From contig NZ_CP106759.1 in the NCBI RefSeq assembly GCF_025642255.1, forward strand, positions 2,693,501 to 2,757,500: a stretch of 64,000 bases of DNA, given 5' to 3'. Positions 43,403 to 54,243 of the stretch are shown here, piece after piece. This DNA comes from Stenotrophomonas maltophilia. Its GTDB lineage: Bacteria; Pseudomonadota; Gammaproteobacteria; Xanthomonadales; Xanthomonadaceae. The notes below the pieces were generated by a model that ran no database searches, was not told where the DNA came from, and saw nothing but the letters and a program-made list of their open reading frames with translations. Both the position numbers and the translations under genes were made by a program. Numbering within the stretch: position 1 is the first letter of the stretch; each line of letters begins with the position of its first letter.

Positions 43403-45076
43403 TCACGCCTCGCGGATCAGCGCGCCATCGCGCAACCGGTACTGCGCGTCGACCACGCCATCGGGCAGGTCGTCATGGGTGATCATCAACAGGCTGCGAC
43501 CGTCCAGCAGGCCAGCCAGATCCTGCAGCAGGGCATGGGCCGTGTCCACGTCCAGGCCTTCGGTCGGTTCGTCCAGCAACAGGATCGGCGCGTTGCGCAA
43601 CAGCGCGCGGGCCAGCGCCAGGCGTCGCGCCTGACCCGCGGACATCGTCGCACCGTTCTCGCCAACCCAGGCCAGCAGGCCACCATTGCGCTCGGCCCAC
43701 TCGCCCAGCCGCACCCTGTGCAACACCGCCCACAGTGCAGCATCGTCGGCATCAGGATCCCCCAGGCGCAGGTTCTCCGCCACGCTGCCGGCGAACACCG
43801 GGGCGTTCTGCGGCAGCCAGGCCAGCTGCCGATGCCAATCGGCCTGGGCGAAATCACGCAGGTCCCGCCCGCCATAGGTCAGCCGGCCCTGCTGCGGATC
43901 CCACAGGCGCAGCAGCAGGCTGGACAACGTGGTCTTGCCGCAGCCACTATCGCCACGGATCGCGATGCGCTCGCCGGGCGCCAACGTCAGCTGCAGCCCG
44001 CGCAGCACCGGGCGTACCGCCCCCGGCCACTGGAAGTGGACGTCATCCCAGTGCACGCGTGCGTGCACCGGAACCGGCTGCGGTGCCAGCGGTTCGTCCA
44101 CGGCCGGCGGCTGCTCGACGATGGACTGCAGGCGATCGACCGAGATGCGACCGGACTGCAACGACTGCCATGCCAGGCCCATCCCCGCCCACAGCTCGAT
44201 CAGCGCCACCGTCAGGAACACCAGTCCGGCTGCCATTTCAGCGGCGATGCGCTGCTGCTCGGCCGCATGCAGGGCCAGTGCCAGCATGGCCACCAGGCCA
44301 AGTCCGGCCACGCTGCCGTGCAGTGTCGACGCGGCGATCAGGCGCCAGCGGCGACGGCGATCACGCGCGGCCAACTGCTTGGCGGCCACCCGCACCTTCA
44401 GCTGCCACGCCGCATCGGCATGCAGCGCCGCCAGATCGCCCGCGCCTTCCAATCCTTCAAACGCGGCAGTGCGCAGTGCGGCTCGATGCGCGGCGCGATC
44501 CGCTTCCTCGCCATCGCGGCCACGCACGCCCAGCCACGGCACACCGAAGGCAATCAGCGCGGCCAGCACCGCCAGCAGCACCGCTGCGGACGGCAGGATC
44601 ATCGCCGCCGACAGCACGGCCACCATCGACAGGGCACCCAGCGCGACCAGCGGGCCCAGCGCGCGGACCAGCAGGCCGTCCACTTCACCGATATCACCGA
44701 GCAGGCGCGCGAGCAGCTCGCCGGTGCGGGTGGCACCCAGCCGCGCGGGCGCCAGTGGCAGGGCGCGCCGGAAGAACCATACCCGCAGGTCGCGGGCGAT
44801 GCGCAACGTGGCATCGTGGCCAACCAGCTTCTCGAAATAGCGGGAAACGATGCGTGCCATGGTCAGGCCACGGATGCCGGCCGAAGGTGAAAAGAAGTTG
44901 AAGCCCTGGCCGAGACCGGCGGCACCGGCCAGCGCCGCTGCGGTGAGGAAGCCACCGGACAGGCCAAGCAGGGCGGTACCTGCCAGCATCGTGGTCCACA
45001 GCAGCAGCATGGTCAGCAGCAGACGCGGCCGCTGCTGCAGGAACACCGCACGCAGCGTATCGGGCGAGCGGCTCAT
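43403..45076 (-). CDS. cydC: Thiol exporter ABC subunit CydC
   Basis: A 557-residue fused membrane/ATPase half-transporter. With CydD it exports glutathione and cysteine (and handles heme) to the periplasm and is needed for cytochrome bd assembly. Membrane domain residues 1-300; the nucleotide-binding domain has Walker A RGDSGCGKTTL, signature MSAGQARRL and Walker B LLLDEPTEGLD. It overlaps cydD by four bases (ATGA). Transcribed away from cydABX. Confidence 0.94.
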   Translation of the reverse strand: MSRSPDTLRAVFLQQRPRLLLTMLLLWTTMLAGTALLGLSGGFLTAAALAGAAGLGQGFNFFSPSAGIRGLTMARIVSRYFEKLVGHDATLRIARDLRVWFFRRALPLAPARLGATRTGELLARLLGDIGEVDGLLVRALGPLVALGALSMVAVLSAAMILPSAAVLLAVLAALIAFGVPWLGVRGRDGEEADRAAHRAALRTAAFEGLEGAGDLAALHADAAWQLKVRVAAKQLAARDRRRRWRLIAASTLHGSVAGLGLVAMLALALHAAEQQRIAAEMAAGLVFLTVALIELWAGMGLAWQSLQSGRISVDRLQSIVEQPPAVDEPLAPQPVPVHARVHWDDVHFQWPGAVRPVLRGLQLTLAPGERIAIRGDSGCGKTTLSSLLLRLWDPQQGRLTYGGRDLRDFAQADWHRQLAWLPQNAPVFAGSVAENLRLGDPDADDAALWAVLHRVRLGEWAERNGGLLAWVGENGATMSAGQARRLALARALLRNAPILLLDEPTEGLDVDTAHALLQDLAGLLDGRSLLMITHDDLPDGVVDAQYRLRDGALIREA

Positions 45077-46812
45077 GCGTGCACCGCCTGCGCCGGCTCG
45101 ACCAGACGTCCTTCCGGCAGCAGCAGGCAGCGATCAGCCCAGGCGATCACGGCCGGGCTGTGGGTGGCAACCACCACGCTGCGGCCACGCGCGTAGGCGG
45201 CAAGACTGCGCAGCAGCGCTGCTTCGGTATCTGCATCGAGGAAGGCGGTCGGCTCATCCAGCAACAGCACCTGCGGATCGCGCAGCAGCAGGCGGGCCAG
45301 GCCGATGCGTCGTGCCTCGCCCCCGGACAGGCCGAAGCCGCGTTCACCGATGATCGTGTCCAGCCCCTGCGGCAACCCCTGCGCGAACGTGAGCACCTGC
45401 GCTGCCTCGGCCACCGCGCGCAATCGTGCATCACTGGCGCCAGGATCGGCCAGCCGCAGGTTGTCGGCGATGCTGCCGTGGAACAGATAGGGGCGCTGGC
45501 TGGCATAGGCCACCTGCACGCCGGGGCGCAGCATCAGCCTGCCCTCGCGCGGCGGCAGCCAGCCGGCCAGTGCCTCCAGCAGCGTGCTCTTGCCGCTGCC
45601 GCTGGCACCTACCAGTGCCAGCCGCTGGCCTGGTTCCAGCAGCACATCCACGCCCCGCAGCACATCCTGCGACGCGCCCAGCGGGCGCAGCACCAGGCCC
45701 TGTGCCTGCAGCGGCGGCAGTGCGGCCTCGGCCGGCTCCACTGCCAGCGGCACGACCTCGTTCTCGATCAATCCCTGCTCATCCGGCAACGACTGCAGCA
45801 GGCGCTCCACTTCGGCTGCCGCGGCCAGCGCGTTGGCACGATCGTGATAATGGGCGGCCAGTCGTCGCAGCGGTGCATAGAATTCCGGTGCCAGCAGCAG
45901 GCAGAACAGGCCTGCGCCCAACGTCGGCACGGCCGCATGCAGCGACATCATGCCCAGATAGCTCAAGCCCAGGTACAGCGCGACCATCGCCACGCTGACG
46001 GAAGCGAAGAACTCCAGCACCGTGGACGACAGGAACGCGATCCGCAGCACTTTCATCGTGCGCAGCCGCACGCCCTCGGCAGCGGCTTCTATGCCCGCCA
46101 GCTCGGCCTCGCCCCGTCCGTACACGCGCAGCAGGCCCAGGCCCTTGATGCGGTCGGCGAAATGGCCGCTCATGCGCGCCAGCTCACCCAGCTGCGCGCG
46201 ACCTGCCGCTTCGGCGCCCCACCCCACCAGCATCATGAAGAACGGCACCAGCGGCGCCGTGAACAGCAGGATCAGCGCCACCACCCAATCCACCCAGGCC
46301 ACCGCGGCCAGGATCAGCACGGGCACCACCACCACCTCAGTGCGCACCGGCAGGAAACCACTGTAATAATTCTCGATCGCATCACCATGATGCAGCAGCA
46401 GCTCGCCCAGCTCGCCGGTGCGGCGCTGCCGCAGCCACAGCGGCCCGTGGCCGAGCAGGCGCGCGAACACGCGCTCGCGCAGGGCCAGGCGGGCAGTGTC
46501 GGCAACATCGCCGGCGGCAGCCTGGGTCGCGCTGCCCAATGCCGTGCGCAGCAGGAGGATCAGCGCCAGTGCGGCCAGCACCGGCAGGCCCGAGGACAGC
46601 GGCGCCTGCTCCACCAGCACCTGCTGCACCAGCCAGGCGATGGCGGCGGCCTGGCCGATCAGCAGCGCGCCGGACAGGCTGATGCATACGGCCGCCAGGC
46701 GCTGGCGGCCCCGTGCCCCCCGCGCAAGGTCTGCCAGCCACGCGGTGCGGGCACGCCGCTGCCGGTTCGTCTCGGCTTCCGGCGAAAGGACGGTCGGTTC
46801 GGCAGCGCTCAA
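45073..46812 (-). CDS. cydD: Thiol exporter ABC subunit CydD
   Basis: A 579-residue fused half-transporter, partner of CydC. Six membrane helices lie in residues about 40-320. The ATPase domain has Walker A GASGSGKSTLLEAL, the signature LSGGEARRIGL and Walker B VLLLDEPTAFLDAD. The first ATG is used; the N-terminal 25 residues are hydrophilic. The gene starts 228 bases from the divergent cydA, whose upstream region carries an FNR/Anr box that might serve both. Confidence 0.94.
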   Translation of the reverse strand: MSAAEPTVLSPEAETNRQRRARTAWLADLARGARGRQRLAAVCISLSGALLIGQAAAIAWLVQQVLVEQAPLSSGLPVLAALALILLLRTALGSATQAAAGDVADTARLALRERVFARLLGHGPLWLRQRRTGELGELLLHHGDAIENYYSGFLPVRTEVVVVPVLILAAVAWVDWVVALILLFTAPLVPFFMMLVGWGAEAAGRAQLGELARMSGHFADRIKGLGLLRVYGRGEAELAGIEAAAEGVRLRTMKVLRIAFLSSTVLEFFASVSVAMVALYLGLSYLGMMSLHAAVPTLGAGLFCLLLAPEFYAPLRRLAAHYHDRANALAAAAEVERLLQSLPDEQGLIENEVVPLAVEPAEAALPPLQAQGLVLRPLGASQDVLRGVDVLLEPGQRLALVGASGSGKSTLLEALAGWLPPREGRLMLRPGVQVAYASQRPYLFHGSIADNLRLADPGASDARLRAVAEAAQVLTFAQGLPQGLDTIIGERGFGLSGGEARRIGLARLLLRDPQVLLLDEPTAFLDADTEAALLRSLAAYARGRSVVVATHSPAVIAWADRCLLLPEGRLVEPAQAVHA

Positions 46813-46936
46813 AGGGTCTTCACAGGGAGTGGAGGATGGATGGCATTGTAGGCATAGGCAACAGCCTCCCCCTGCGGCCAGGGGTCGCAGTTTTCACAGG
46901 GCCCGCATACGATCTCTTCGCGTACCTGTTCATACA

Positions 46937-46950
46937 TTGATCTGGATCAA
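46937..46950. promoter_or_regulatory. FNR/Anr box upstream of cydA
   Basis: TTGAT-CTGG-ATCAA is a perfect match to the FNR consensus TTGAT-N4-ATCAA. It lies about 91 bases before the cydA ATG. If bound at position -41.5 this would place the start of transcription near 46985, consistent with oxygen-limited activation of cytochrome bd. Confidence 0.85.
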
Positions 46951-47040
46951 GGCTGTCTGAAGTAGTCGGTCACATCATTCACGTCGTAGACCACCCTTCC
47001 CGCCACCTGCAACGGCACTATCCAACGAGGTAGCCAGGCC

Positions 47041-48630
47041 ATGATTGATCAGACAGTCGTAGAACTGTCGCGGCTGCAATTCGCGCTGACCGCGATGTAC
47101 CACTTCCTATTCGTACCACTCACCCTGGGCCTGTCGTTCATGGTCGCCATCATGGAGAGTGTCTACGTGATGACCGGCAAGGAGATCTGGCGCCGGATGA
47201 CCCTGTTCTGGGGCGTGCTTTTCGGCATCAACTTCGCCATGGGCGTGGCCACCGGCATCGTCATGGAATTCCAGTTCGGCATGAACTGGTCGTACTACAG
47301 CCATTATGTGGGTGACATCTTCGGTGCGCCGCTGGCGATCGAAGGGCTGATGGCCTTCTTCCTGGAAGCCACCTTCGTCGGCCTGTTCTTCTTCGGCTGG
47401 AACCGCCTGAGCAAGGTCAAGCACCTGACGGTCACCTGGCTGATGGCGCTGGGCACCAACCTGTCGGCGGTGTGGATCCTGATCGCCAACGGCTGGATGC
47501 AGAACCCCACCGGCGCGGTGTTCAACCCGGAAACCATGCGCATGGAAGTGGTCGATTTCATGGCCGTGGTGTTCAACCCGGTGGCGCAGGCCAAGTTCGT
47601 GCATACCGTCAGCGCCGGCTACGTGACCGGCGCGGTGTTCGTGATGTCGATCAGTGCCCTGTTCCTGCTGCGCAACAAGCACAAGGACCTGGCCCGCCGT
47701 TCGTTCGCGGTGGCCGCTGCGTTCGGCCTGCTGTCATCGCTGTCGGTGGTGGTGCTGGGCGATGAGAGTGGCTACGCCGCCAGCGAGCACCAGAAGATGA
47801 AGCTGGCTGCGATCGAGGCGATGTGGGAGACCGAGCGTGCCCCGGCGGACTTCACCGCCTTCGGCATTCCCAACCAGCAGACGCACCAGAACGACTATGC
47901 GGTGAAGATCCCATACCTGATGGGCCTGATCGCCACCCGTTCGCTGGACCAGCCGATCCCGGGCATCCTGGAACTGGTGGAGCGCGCCGAGCACCGCGTA
48001 CGCGGCGGCCAGCTCGCCTACGGTGCGCTGGAGCGCCTGCGCGCCAACAAGAACGACGTCGAAGCCCGTGAGATGTTCGACCGCCACTGGCAGGATCTGG
48101 GCCATGGGCTGCTGCTCAAGCGCTACCGCGAGGACATCCTCAACGCCACCCCCGAGCAGATCTCGCAGGCGGCAATGGATACCGTGCCGCGCGTGATGCC
48201 GCTGTTCTGGACCTTCCGCGTGATGGCAGGCCTGGGCTTCTACCTGATCGCCTTCTTCGCATTGGCCTTCTACTACTCGTGCCGCAACAACTTCCAGGAC
48301 AAGCGCTGGTTCCTCACGCTGGCCCTGTGGACGCTGCCGGCACCGTGGATCGCGATCGAATGCGGCTGGTTCGTGGCCGAGTACGGCCGTCAGCCCTGGG
48401 CGGTTGATGGCGTGCTGCCGACGTTCTACGCGGCATCGGGCCTGGCCCTGCACCAGATCGTGCTGACCCTGGCCGGCTTCACCGCGATCTACACCGCACT
48501 GATCGTGGTCGAGATCAAGCTGATGCTCAAGGCGATCCGCAAGGGTCCGGACGAGGTGCTGCCGTCGCTGCAGTCGCCCCGCCCGAATGCTTCCCACAAT
48601 GCCGCAGCGCCGGCCGCCGGCCAGGCCTGA
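47041..48630 (+). CDS. cydA: Cytochrome bd ubiquinol oxidase subunit I
   Basis: A 529-residue inner-membrane subunit of the high-affinity cytochrome bd quinol oxidase. Heme-ligand residues are His21 ([10 protein letters not shown]), His188 ([11 protein letters not shown]) and Met395 (FRVMAGLG). The periplasmic Q-loop (about 255-385) is long, as in E. coli CydA, rather than the short CioA type, and the GRQPW motif lies near residue 450. ATG has a GAGGT site. First gene of cydABX with a perfect FNR box upstream. Confidence 0.97.
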   Translation: MIDQTVVELSRLQFALTAMYHFLFVPLTLGLSFMVAIMESVYVMTGKEIWRRMTLFWGVLFGINFAMGVATGIVMEFQFGMNWSYYSHYVGDIFGAPLAIEGLMAFFLEATFVGLFFFGWNRLSKVKHLTVTWLMALGTNLSAVWILIANGWMQNPTGAVFNPETMRMEVVDFMAVVFNPVAQAKFVHTVSAGYVTGAVFVMSISALFLLRNKHKDLARRSFAVAAAFGLLSSLSVVVLGDESGYAASEHQKMKLAAIEAMWETERAPADFTAFGIPNQQTHQNDYAVKIPYLMGLIATRSLDQPIPGILELVERAEHRVRGGQLAYGALERLRANKNDVEAREMFDRHWQDLGHGLLLKRYREDILNATPEQISQAAMDTVPRVMPLFWTFRVMAGLGFYLIAFFALAFYYSCRNNFQDKRWFLTLALWTLPAPWIAIECGWFVAEYGRQPWAVDGVLPTFYAASGLALHQIVLTLAGFTAIYTALIVVEIKLMLKAIRKGPDEVLPSLQSPRPNASHNAAAPAAGQA

Positions 48631-48647
48631 GGCAGGAGAAAACCAAG

Positions 48648-49799
48648 ATGGATTTCATTCTTCTGGACTACACCACGCTGCGCGTGATCTGGTGGCTGCT
48701 GCTCGGCATCCTGCTGATCGGCTTCGCGGTGATGGATGGTTTCGACCTGGGAGTGGGCACGCTGCTGCCTTTCGTGGCCCGCACCGACGCCGAGCGCCGG
48801 CTGGTGATCAACACCATCGGCCCGGTATGGGAAGGCAACCAGGTGTGGCTGATCCTGGGTGGTGGTGCGATCTTCGCCGCCTGGCCGCCGCTGTACGCGG
48901 TCAGCTTCTCAGGCTTCTACCTGGCGATGTTCGTCATCCTGTTTGCCCTGATCCTGCGCCCGGTCGGCTTCAAGTTCCGCAGCAAGATGCCGGGCGAGCG
49001 CTGGCGCAACACCTGGGACTGGGCGCTGTTCATCGGCGGCTTCATCCCTGCGCTGATCATGGGCGTGGCGGTGGGCAACGTCCTGCTGGGCGTGCCGTTC
49101 CACTTCGATGACAGCATGCGCATCTTCTACACCGGCTCGTTCTTCGGGCTGCTGATGCCGTTCGCGCTGCTGGCCGGCCTGCTCAGCGTTTCCATGCTGG
49201 TGGCCCACGGTGCCGCGATGCTGGTGATCAAGACCGATGGCCCGGTGGCTGAACGCTCGGCACGCTTTGGCAGCATTGCCGCGCTGATCGCCTTCGCACT
49301 GTTCGCGGTGGGGGGAGCCTGGGTGGCCTTCGGCCTGCCGGGCTACCAGATCACCTCGCAGGTGATCACCGACGGCGCCACCAACCCGCTGCTGAAGAGC
49401 GCCGAGCTGGGCGCGGCCGGCGGCTGGATGCGCAACTACAGCACCATGCCGGCGACCCTGCTGGCGCCGCTGGTCGGCCTGCTTGGCCTGCTCGCCAGCG
49501 CGGTGCTGCTGCGTGCCCGTCGCGGCGGCCTGGCCTTCATCGCCTCCGGCGCAGCCATCGCCGGCATCATCCTGACCGTCGGCTTCGCGATCTTCCCGTT
49601 CCTGCTGCCGTCCTCCAGCCAGCCCACCTCCAGCCTGACCGTGTGGGATGCCTCGTCCAGCCATCTGACCCTGTGGATCATGCTGCTGGCCACGGTGGTG
49701 TTCCTGCCGATCATCCTCGCTTACACCACCTGGGTGTACCGCGTGCTCAAGGGCAAGACCACCAGCGATGAAATGGGCAGCAACCCCAACGCCTACTGA
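48648..49799 (+). CDS. cydB: Cytochrome bd ubiquinol oxidase subunit II
   Basis: A 383-residue subunit with eight or nine membrane helices pairing with CydA. Signatures are [15 protein letters not shown] near residues 28-42, [12 protein letters not shown], and the C-terminal [20 protein letters not shown]. It begins 17 bases after cydA with an AGGAGA site. Length is normal. cydX follows after 27 bases. Confidence 0.97.
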   Translation: MDFILLDYTTLRVIWWLLLGILLIGFAVMDGFDLGVGTLLPFVARTDAERRLVINTIGPVWEGNQVWLILGGGAIFAAWPPLYAVSFSGFYLAMFVILFALILRPVGFKFRSKMPGERWRNTWDWALFIGGFIPALIMGVAVGNVLLGVPFHFDDSMRIFYTGSFFGLLMPFALLAGLLSVSMLVAHGAAMLVIKTDGPVAERSARFGSIAALIAFALFAVGGAWVAFGLPGYQITSQVITDGATNPLLKSAELGAAGGWMRNYSTMPATLLAPLVGLLGLLASAVLLRARRGGLAFIASGAAIAGIILTVGFAIFPFLLPSSSQPTSSLTVWDASSSHLTLWIMLLATVVFLPIILAYTTWVYRVLKGKTTSDEMGSNPNAY

Positions 49800-49826
49800 T
49801 CCCCTGCCTCCCAAGGAGAACCGAAC

Positions 49827-49943
49827 ATGTGGTATTTCGCCTGGATCCTCGGCGCCGGCCTCGCCTCGACGGTCGCCATCCTCAACGGCATGTGGTTCGA
49901 AGCCCGCGAACAGAACCGCATCGACACAGAGAATCGTCGCTGA
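49827..49943 (+). CDS. cydX: Cytochrome bd oxidase small subunit CydX
   Basis: A 38-residue single-helix membrane peptide that stabilises the hemes of cytochrome bd. It begins MWYFAWILG, followed by a hydrophobic stretch and the conserved WFE motif (MWFEAREQN), exactly the CydX/YbgT pattern. An AAGGAG site is about eight bases upstream. It completes the cydABX operon. It was not among the long open reading frames because of its small size. Confidence 0.93.
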   Translation: MWYFAWILGAGLASTVAILNGMWFEAREQNRIDTENRR

Positions 49944-49957
49944 AATGTAAAAAAACC

Positions 49958-49986
49958 TTGCCGCCCAGGCCTTCACACGGTATCTT
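49958..49986 (+). promoter_or_regulatory. Promoter of first tRNA-Pro gene
   Basis: TTGCCG (49958-49963), a 17-base spacer and TATCTT (49981-49986) lie 12 bases ahead of the tRNA, a standard sigma-70 layout. Confidence 0.7.
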
Positions 49987-49998
49987 AGGCGGCTCCTT

Positions 49999-50075
<77 letters not shown>

Positions 50076-50092
50076 CTTCGGTGGTCGCATTG

Positions 50093-50121
50093 AAGCCTGG
50101 TGAAGTCGCCCAGGCTTTTTT
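50093..50121 (+). terminator. Intrinsic terminator of first tRNA-Pro
   Basis: An 8-bp stem AAGCCTGG / CCAGGCTT (50093-50100 and 50110-50117) followed by a run of T residues to 50121. Confidence 0.85.
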
Positions 50122-50173
50122 GTTCCCTGAAGAGCCGCTGCCCCGGCAGCGTGAAGGAAACGGCGTTCACCCC

Positions 50174-50202
50174 TTGCCGCCATCGGGGTGAATGGCTAGA
50201 AT
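50174..50202 (+). promoter_or_regulatory. Promoter of second tRNA-Pro gene
   Basis: TTGCCG, a 17-base spacer (CCATCGGGGTGAATGGC) and TAGAAT lie just upstream of the second copy. The -35 hexamer and spacing equal those of the first copy although the spacer sequence differs. Confidence 0.7.
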
Positions 50203-50215
50203 AGGCGGCTCCCTT

Positions 50216-50292
<77 letters not shown>

Positions 50293-50312
50293 CTCCGGTG
50301 GTCACCAAGAAG

Positions 50313-50346
50313 CCTGGAAGACGCCATCGTCCTCCGGGTTTTTTTT
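50313..50346 (+). terminator. Intrinsic terminator of second tRNA-Pro
   Basis: An 11-bp stem with one mismatch (CCTGGAAGACG / CGTCCTCCGGG, 4-base loop) followed by eight T residues. Its sequence is unlike that of the terminator of copy 1 apart from the first bases. Confidence 0.85.
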
Positions 50347-50564
50347 GTGTCTGCCGTCCAGCGACCCGCCGGACGCGACGCCGGAGAGGCGCGCCGCAGC
50401 GTGCCGGAAAGTGCCGATAGCGACAGATTGCGCCGACGGGACCTCGCCCCGCCCGCCAGCCAGCCACGTACAATGATGCCCACTCCCCCACCCGCCGCGT
50501 CGGCGTAGACCGATGCCGGCGCTGCACGCCACTGTGGCGGCGTGCGACACCTGCAAGGACCACC

Positions 50565-51770
50565 ATGAGCTCCTCCTCACCCGAATCGCCGTCGCTGCTG
50601 CACGGCCGCGTTCTGGCATTCGCCGCCATCCTGCTGGCGGCGGTCAACCTGCGCACTGCCGTCACCTCGATCACCCCGCTGCTGGACGTACTGGGCCAGC
50701 AGTTCGGATTCGGCACCACCATGACCGGCGTACTGGGCATGCTGCCGACCGCCTCGTTCGCGCTGTTCGGCGTGGCCACGCCGGCCGTGGCCCGGCGCCT
50801 GGGCCTGGAGCGCACCACCCTGCTGGCGATGATCCTGGCCACGGCAGGCCTGCTGCTGCGCTCCAGCGCCGGCAACGTCGGCACCCTGCTGCTGGGCGCA
50901 GTCGTCGCGCTGGCTGGAATGGGCATCGGCAACGTGGTGGTGCCGCCGCTGGTGAAGCGCTATTTCGCCAACAAGGTCGGCACCATGAGCACGCTCTACA
51001 TCAGCGTGCTGCAGCTGGGCACCATGCTGCCGGCACTGCTGGCGGTGCCGGTGGCCAGCGCGGCCGGCTGGCGCGTATCGCTGGGCATGTGGGCATTGCT
51101 GGCATTGGCCGCCGCGCTGCCGTGGCTGGTACTGGCCAGGCGCGCGCCGAAGCCGCAGGCCGACGCTGCCGATCCCACCGCGCAGCCTCACGGCAAGGTC
51201 TGGCGCACCTCGTTGGGCTGGAGCATGACGCTGATGTTCGGCATGACATCGTTGATGACCTATTCGATGTTCACCTGGCTGCCGCGCATCGTGGTCGAAG
51301 CCGGCGCCACACCTGCGTTCGGTGGGGTGATGGTGGCGGTGTTCTCGGCGCTGGGCCTGTTGCCGTCGCTGGTCATTCCGTCGATGGCGGTGCGCCTGCA
51401 GAATCCGTTCCCGCTGGTCCTGATCGGCTATTCGTCATTCGTGATCGCCTTTGCCGGCCTGCTGCTGGCCCCCATGAAGGCGCCGCTGCTGTGGGCCTGC
51501 CTGCTCGGCGTGGGCCCCTCGACCTTCCCGCTGGCGCTGACCCTGATCAACCTGCGCACGCGTACCCCGACCGGTTCCGCCGCGCTGTCCGGCTTCATGC
51601 AGGGCGTGGGTTACAGCTTCAGCTGCCTGGGTCCGTTCCTGGTCGGTTGGCTGCATACCGTCAGCAACGGCTGGACGCTGCCGTTCGGCTTCCTGTTCGG
51701 CTGCGCCACGCTGATGCTGTGCGCATCGTGGGTGGCCTGCAAGCCGCGAAAGCTGGAAGACCTCTGGTAA
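50565..51770 (+). CDS. MFS transporter, CynX/NimT family
   Basis: A 401-residue 12-helix major facilitator of the CynX/NimT (cyanate/nitroimidazole) group. Typical features are LLAAVNLRTAVTSITPLL in helix 1, LPTASFALFGVATPAVARRLGLERT around the first motif, and the GNVVVPPLVKRYF segment. No cyanase or related gene is adjacent, so the substrate is unknown. An in-frame overlap with larger frames upstream exists, but the ATG at 50565 with AAGGACCACC before it fits the family N-terminus. It converges on proA. Confidence 0.88.
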   Translation: MSSSSPESPSLLHGRVLAFAAILLAAVNLRTAVTSITPLLDVLGQQFGFGTTMTGVLGMLPTASFALFGVATPAVARRLGLERTTLLAMILATAGLLLRSSAGNVGTLLLGAVVALAGMGIGNVVVPPLVKRYFANKVGTMSTLYISVLQLGTMLPALLAVPVASAAGWRVSLGMWALLALAAALPWLVLARRAPKPQADAADPTAQPHGKVWRTSLGWSMTLMFGMTSLMTYSMFTWLPRIVVEAGATPAFGGVMVAVFSALGLLPSLVIPSMAVRLQNPFPLVLIGYSSFVIAFAGLLLAPMKAPLLWACLLGVGPSTFPLALTLINLRTRTPTGSAALSGFMQGVGYSFSCLGPFLVGWLHTVSNGWTLPFGFLFGCATLMLCASWVACKPRKLEDLW

Positions 51771-51804
51771 ACGGCTCGCCGCCGGCGCAGGCCTGGCGGC
51801 TGCC

Positions 51805-51826
51805 GGGTCAGACCCGCGTCTGACCC
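51805..51826. terminator. Hairpin overlapping the proA stop
   Basis: Arms GGGTCAGA / TCTGACCC with a 6-base loop cover the last codons and TGA stop (51808-51810) of proA. It lies between the convergent MFS and proA genes and resembles the 264-290 hairpin (shared GGGTC core). No T-run. Confidence 0.55.
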
Positions 51827-53079
51827 TCGCCGCGGACCACGAAGCGCTCGACCGTCAGTGCCTCCAGCCCCATCGGACCATAGGCATGCAGGCGCGTGGT
51901 GGAGATGCCGATCTCGCTGCCCAGCCCAAGCTGGCCGCCGTCCGAAAAGCGCGAGGACGCGTTGACCATCACCACCGCCGAGCGCAGCGCATTGACGAAC
52001 CGCTCGGCATTGACGGCATCGGTGGTCGCGATCACTTCGGTGTGATCGGAGGTGTAGCGGCGGATATGCGCGATTGCCGCATCGAGATCATCGACGACGC
52101 GCACGGCCAACACCAGATCGAGGAATTCGGCTGCGTAGTCCTCGTCGGTCGCCTCGGTGCTGCCCGGCAGCAACGGACGCGCGTGGGCATCCGCACGCAG
52201 TTGTACGCCCCGTTCGCCAAGCGACTGCGCCACGCGCGGCAGGAACTCCGCCGCCACGCGCCGATGCACCAGCAGCGTCTCCAGTGAATTGCATGCGGCC
52301 GGCCGGCTGCACTTGCCATCGACCAGCAGGCCGACGGCCTGGTCGAGATCGGCGCTGGCGTCCACGAACAGATGGCAGACGCCCTTGTAGTGCTTGATCA
52401 CCGGCACGCGCGCGTGTTCGGCGACAAAGCGGATCAGGCCTTCGCCGCCCCGCGGAATCGCCAGGTCGATCAGCTCGTGCAGCTGCAGCAGCTCCAGCAT
52501 CGCCTCACGCCGCAGGTCGGTCAGTACAGTCACCGCTGCGGGGGGAACACCGTTGGCCTGCAACGCACCGGCCAATGCCTGGGCAATGGCGGTATTGGAA
52601 TGGATCGCCTCGGAGCCACCACGCAGGATCACGCCGTTGCCTGCCTTCAGGCACAGTGCGGCCGCTTCGGCGGTCACGTTCGGGCGCGCCTCGTAGATCA
52701 TCGCGATCACGCCCAGCGGCACCCGCACTTTCTGCACGCGGATGCCATTGGGGCGGACGTCGTTGCGGGTCACCTGCCCGACCGGATCGGGCAACGCGGC
52801 AACCTCACGCACCGCGTCGGCCATCGCCAGCAGACGCGGCGGGTCCAGTGCCAGCCGGTCCAGCATGGCACTGCCGACGCCCTTATCGCGCGCGGCGGCC
52901 AGGTCGCGCGCATTGCCGGCCAGGATCTGGCCGGCATTCACTTCCAGTGCCTGTGCCATGGCCTGCAGCAGCGCGCGACGCGCTTCGCTGTCGAGGCCTG
53001 CAACCGCCTGGGCCGCGTCACGGCAGGCGCGTGCCTGTGCTTGGATGTCACTCATCGGGGTGTCCTGCGGTCCGGTCAT
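51808..53079 (-). CDS. proA: Glutamate-5-semialdehyde dehydrogenase (gamma-glutamyl phosphate reductase)
   Basis: A 423-residue NADPH-dependent enzyme of proline synthesis, reducing gamma-glutamyl phosphate to the semialdehyde. The aldehyde dehydrogenase-like fold shows [29 protein letters not shown], and the catalytic cysteine in [12 protein letters not shown]. The ATG at 53079 overlaps proB (ATGA); an internal ATG at 53055 would drop eight residues. It is the last gene of the arg/pro operon; its stop lies in a hairpin. Confidence 0.95.
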   Translation of the reverse strand: MTGPQDTPMSDIQAQARACRDAAQAVAGLDSEARRALLQAMAQALEVNAGQILAGNARDLAAARDKGVGSAMLDRLALDPPRLLAMADAVREVAALPDPVGQVTRNDVRPNGIRVQKVRVPLGVIAMIYEARPNVTAEAAALCLKAGNGVILRGGSEAIHSNTAIAQALAGALQANGVPPAAVTVLTDLRREAMLELLQLHELIDLAIPRGGEGLIRFVAEHARVPVIKHYKGVCHLFVDASADLDQAVGLLVDGKCSRPAACNSLETLLVHRRVAAEFLPRVAQSLGERGVQLRADAHARPLLPGSTEATDEDYAAEFLDLVLAVRVVDDLDAAIAHIRRYTSDHTEVIATTDAVNAERFVNALRSAVVMVNASSRFSDGGQLGLGSEIGISTTRLHAYGPMGLEALTVERFVVRGEGQTRV

Positions 53080-54233
53080 GGCAGCACCAGATCGTCACGA
53101 TGGACGACGCTGCCCCCATAGTTGTAGCCCAGTACGGCCTGGATGTCGCGCGAATGGCGGCCAGCGATGCGGCGCACGTCGTCAGCCGCGTACTGGCTGA
53201 CACCACGGGCAACGCAGACCCGCCCTTCGGCGGTGTTCCAGCACACCTGCACCATGTCGCCCCGGCGGAAATCACCGTCGGCACCGGTGATGCCACCGGG
53301 CAGCAGCGAGGCGCCCTTCTCACGCATCGCCTGCGCCGCGCCCGCGTCGATCACGATCGCGCCATCGGCCAGGGGGGCATGGCGCAGCCAGTGCTTGCGC
53401 GCCGCCTCACGGCTGCGTGCGGCATGGATCCGGGTGCCGAACAGGCGATCCTGCGCCAGCGCGCGCACCACCTCGCCGCTGCGGCCGTTGAACAGATAGG
53501 TTTCGATACCCAGCCGGCCGGCCTTGGCTGCGGCCTCCAGCTTGGTACGCATGCCCCCGGTGCCCGCGCGCGAGCCGGCGCCGCCGGCCATCGCCAGCAC
53601 GTCCGGGCCCAGTTCCGGCACATCGTGCAGCGGCCGTGCGTCGGCCACGGTGCGCGGATCGGCGCTGTACAGGCCATCGATGTCGGTGGCGATGAACAAA
53701 GCGTCGGCATCGACCAGCGCCGCCACGGTCGCGGCCAGGTTGTCGTTGTCGCCGAGCTTGAGTTCATCCACCGAGACGGTGTCGTTCTCGTTCACCACCG
53801 GCAGCGCACCCAGCCGCAGCAGTTCGGTGAGGGTGGCGCGGGCGTTGAGGTAGCGGCGGCGGTTGCGCAGATCGTCGTGGGTCAGCAGCACCTGCGCGAC
53901 CGGGCGCTCGAAGAAGCGCTGCCACAGGCCGATCAGCTGCGCCTGGCCAAGCGCAGCCAGTGCCTGCCGCGCGGCCATCGCAGCGCCCGGCGCATCGGCA
54001 CGCGGCAGGATCGCGCGGCCGGCGGCGACCGCGCCGGACGAGACGATCACCACTTCGCGGCCAGCCAGCACATTGGCCGAGACGAACTGGGCCAGGCCAA
54101 GCGCGTGGCGTGGCGACAGGCCGCCTCCATCGGCAGCGAGCAGGCTGCTGCCCACCTTCAGTACGGCACGTCGCCATGGCGGCAGCGCCTGTTCGGGAAA
54201 CGGCGAAGCGACGGGGGCGGCGTGCGGGGTCAT
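53076..54233 (-). CDS. proB: Glutamate 5-kinase
   Basis: A 385-residue amino acid kinase that phosphorylates glutamate, the first step of proline synthesis, with a C-terminal PUA domain (about 290-370). Core motifs: [37 protein letters not shown] and [13 protein letters not shown], and the [15 protein letters not shown] proline/glutamate loop. It shares ATGA with proA. Feedback inhibition by proline is usual in this family. Confidence 0.95.
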   Translation of the reverse strand: MTPHAAPVASPFPEQALPPWRRAVLKVGSSLLAADGGGLSPRHALGLAQFVSANVLAGREVVIVSSGAVAAGRAILPRADAPGAAMAARQALAALGQAQLIGLWQRFFERPVAQVLLTHDDLRNRRRYLNARATLTELLRLGALPVVNENDTVSVDELKLGDNDNLAATVAALVDADALFIATDIDGLYSADPRTVADARPLHDVPELGPDVLAMAGGAGSRAGTGGMRTKLEAAAKAGRLGIETYLFNGRSGEVVRALAQDRLFGTRIHAARSREAARKHWLRHAPLADGAIVIDAGAAQAMREKGASLLPGGITGADGDFRRGDMVQVCWNTAEGRVCVARGVSQYAADDVRRIAGRHSRDIQAVLGYNYGGSVVHRDDLVLP

Positions 54234-54243
54234 GGCCGGGCTC

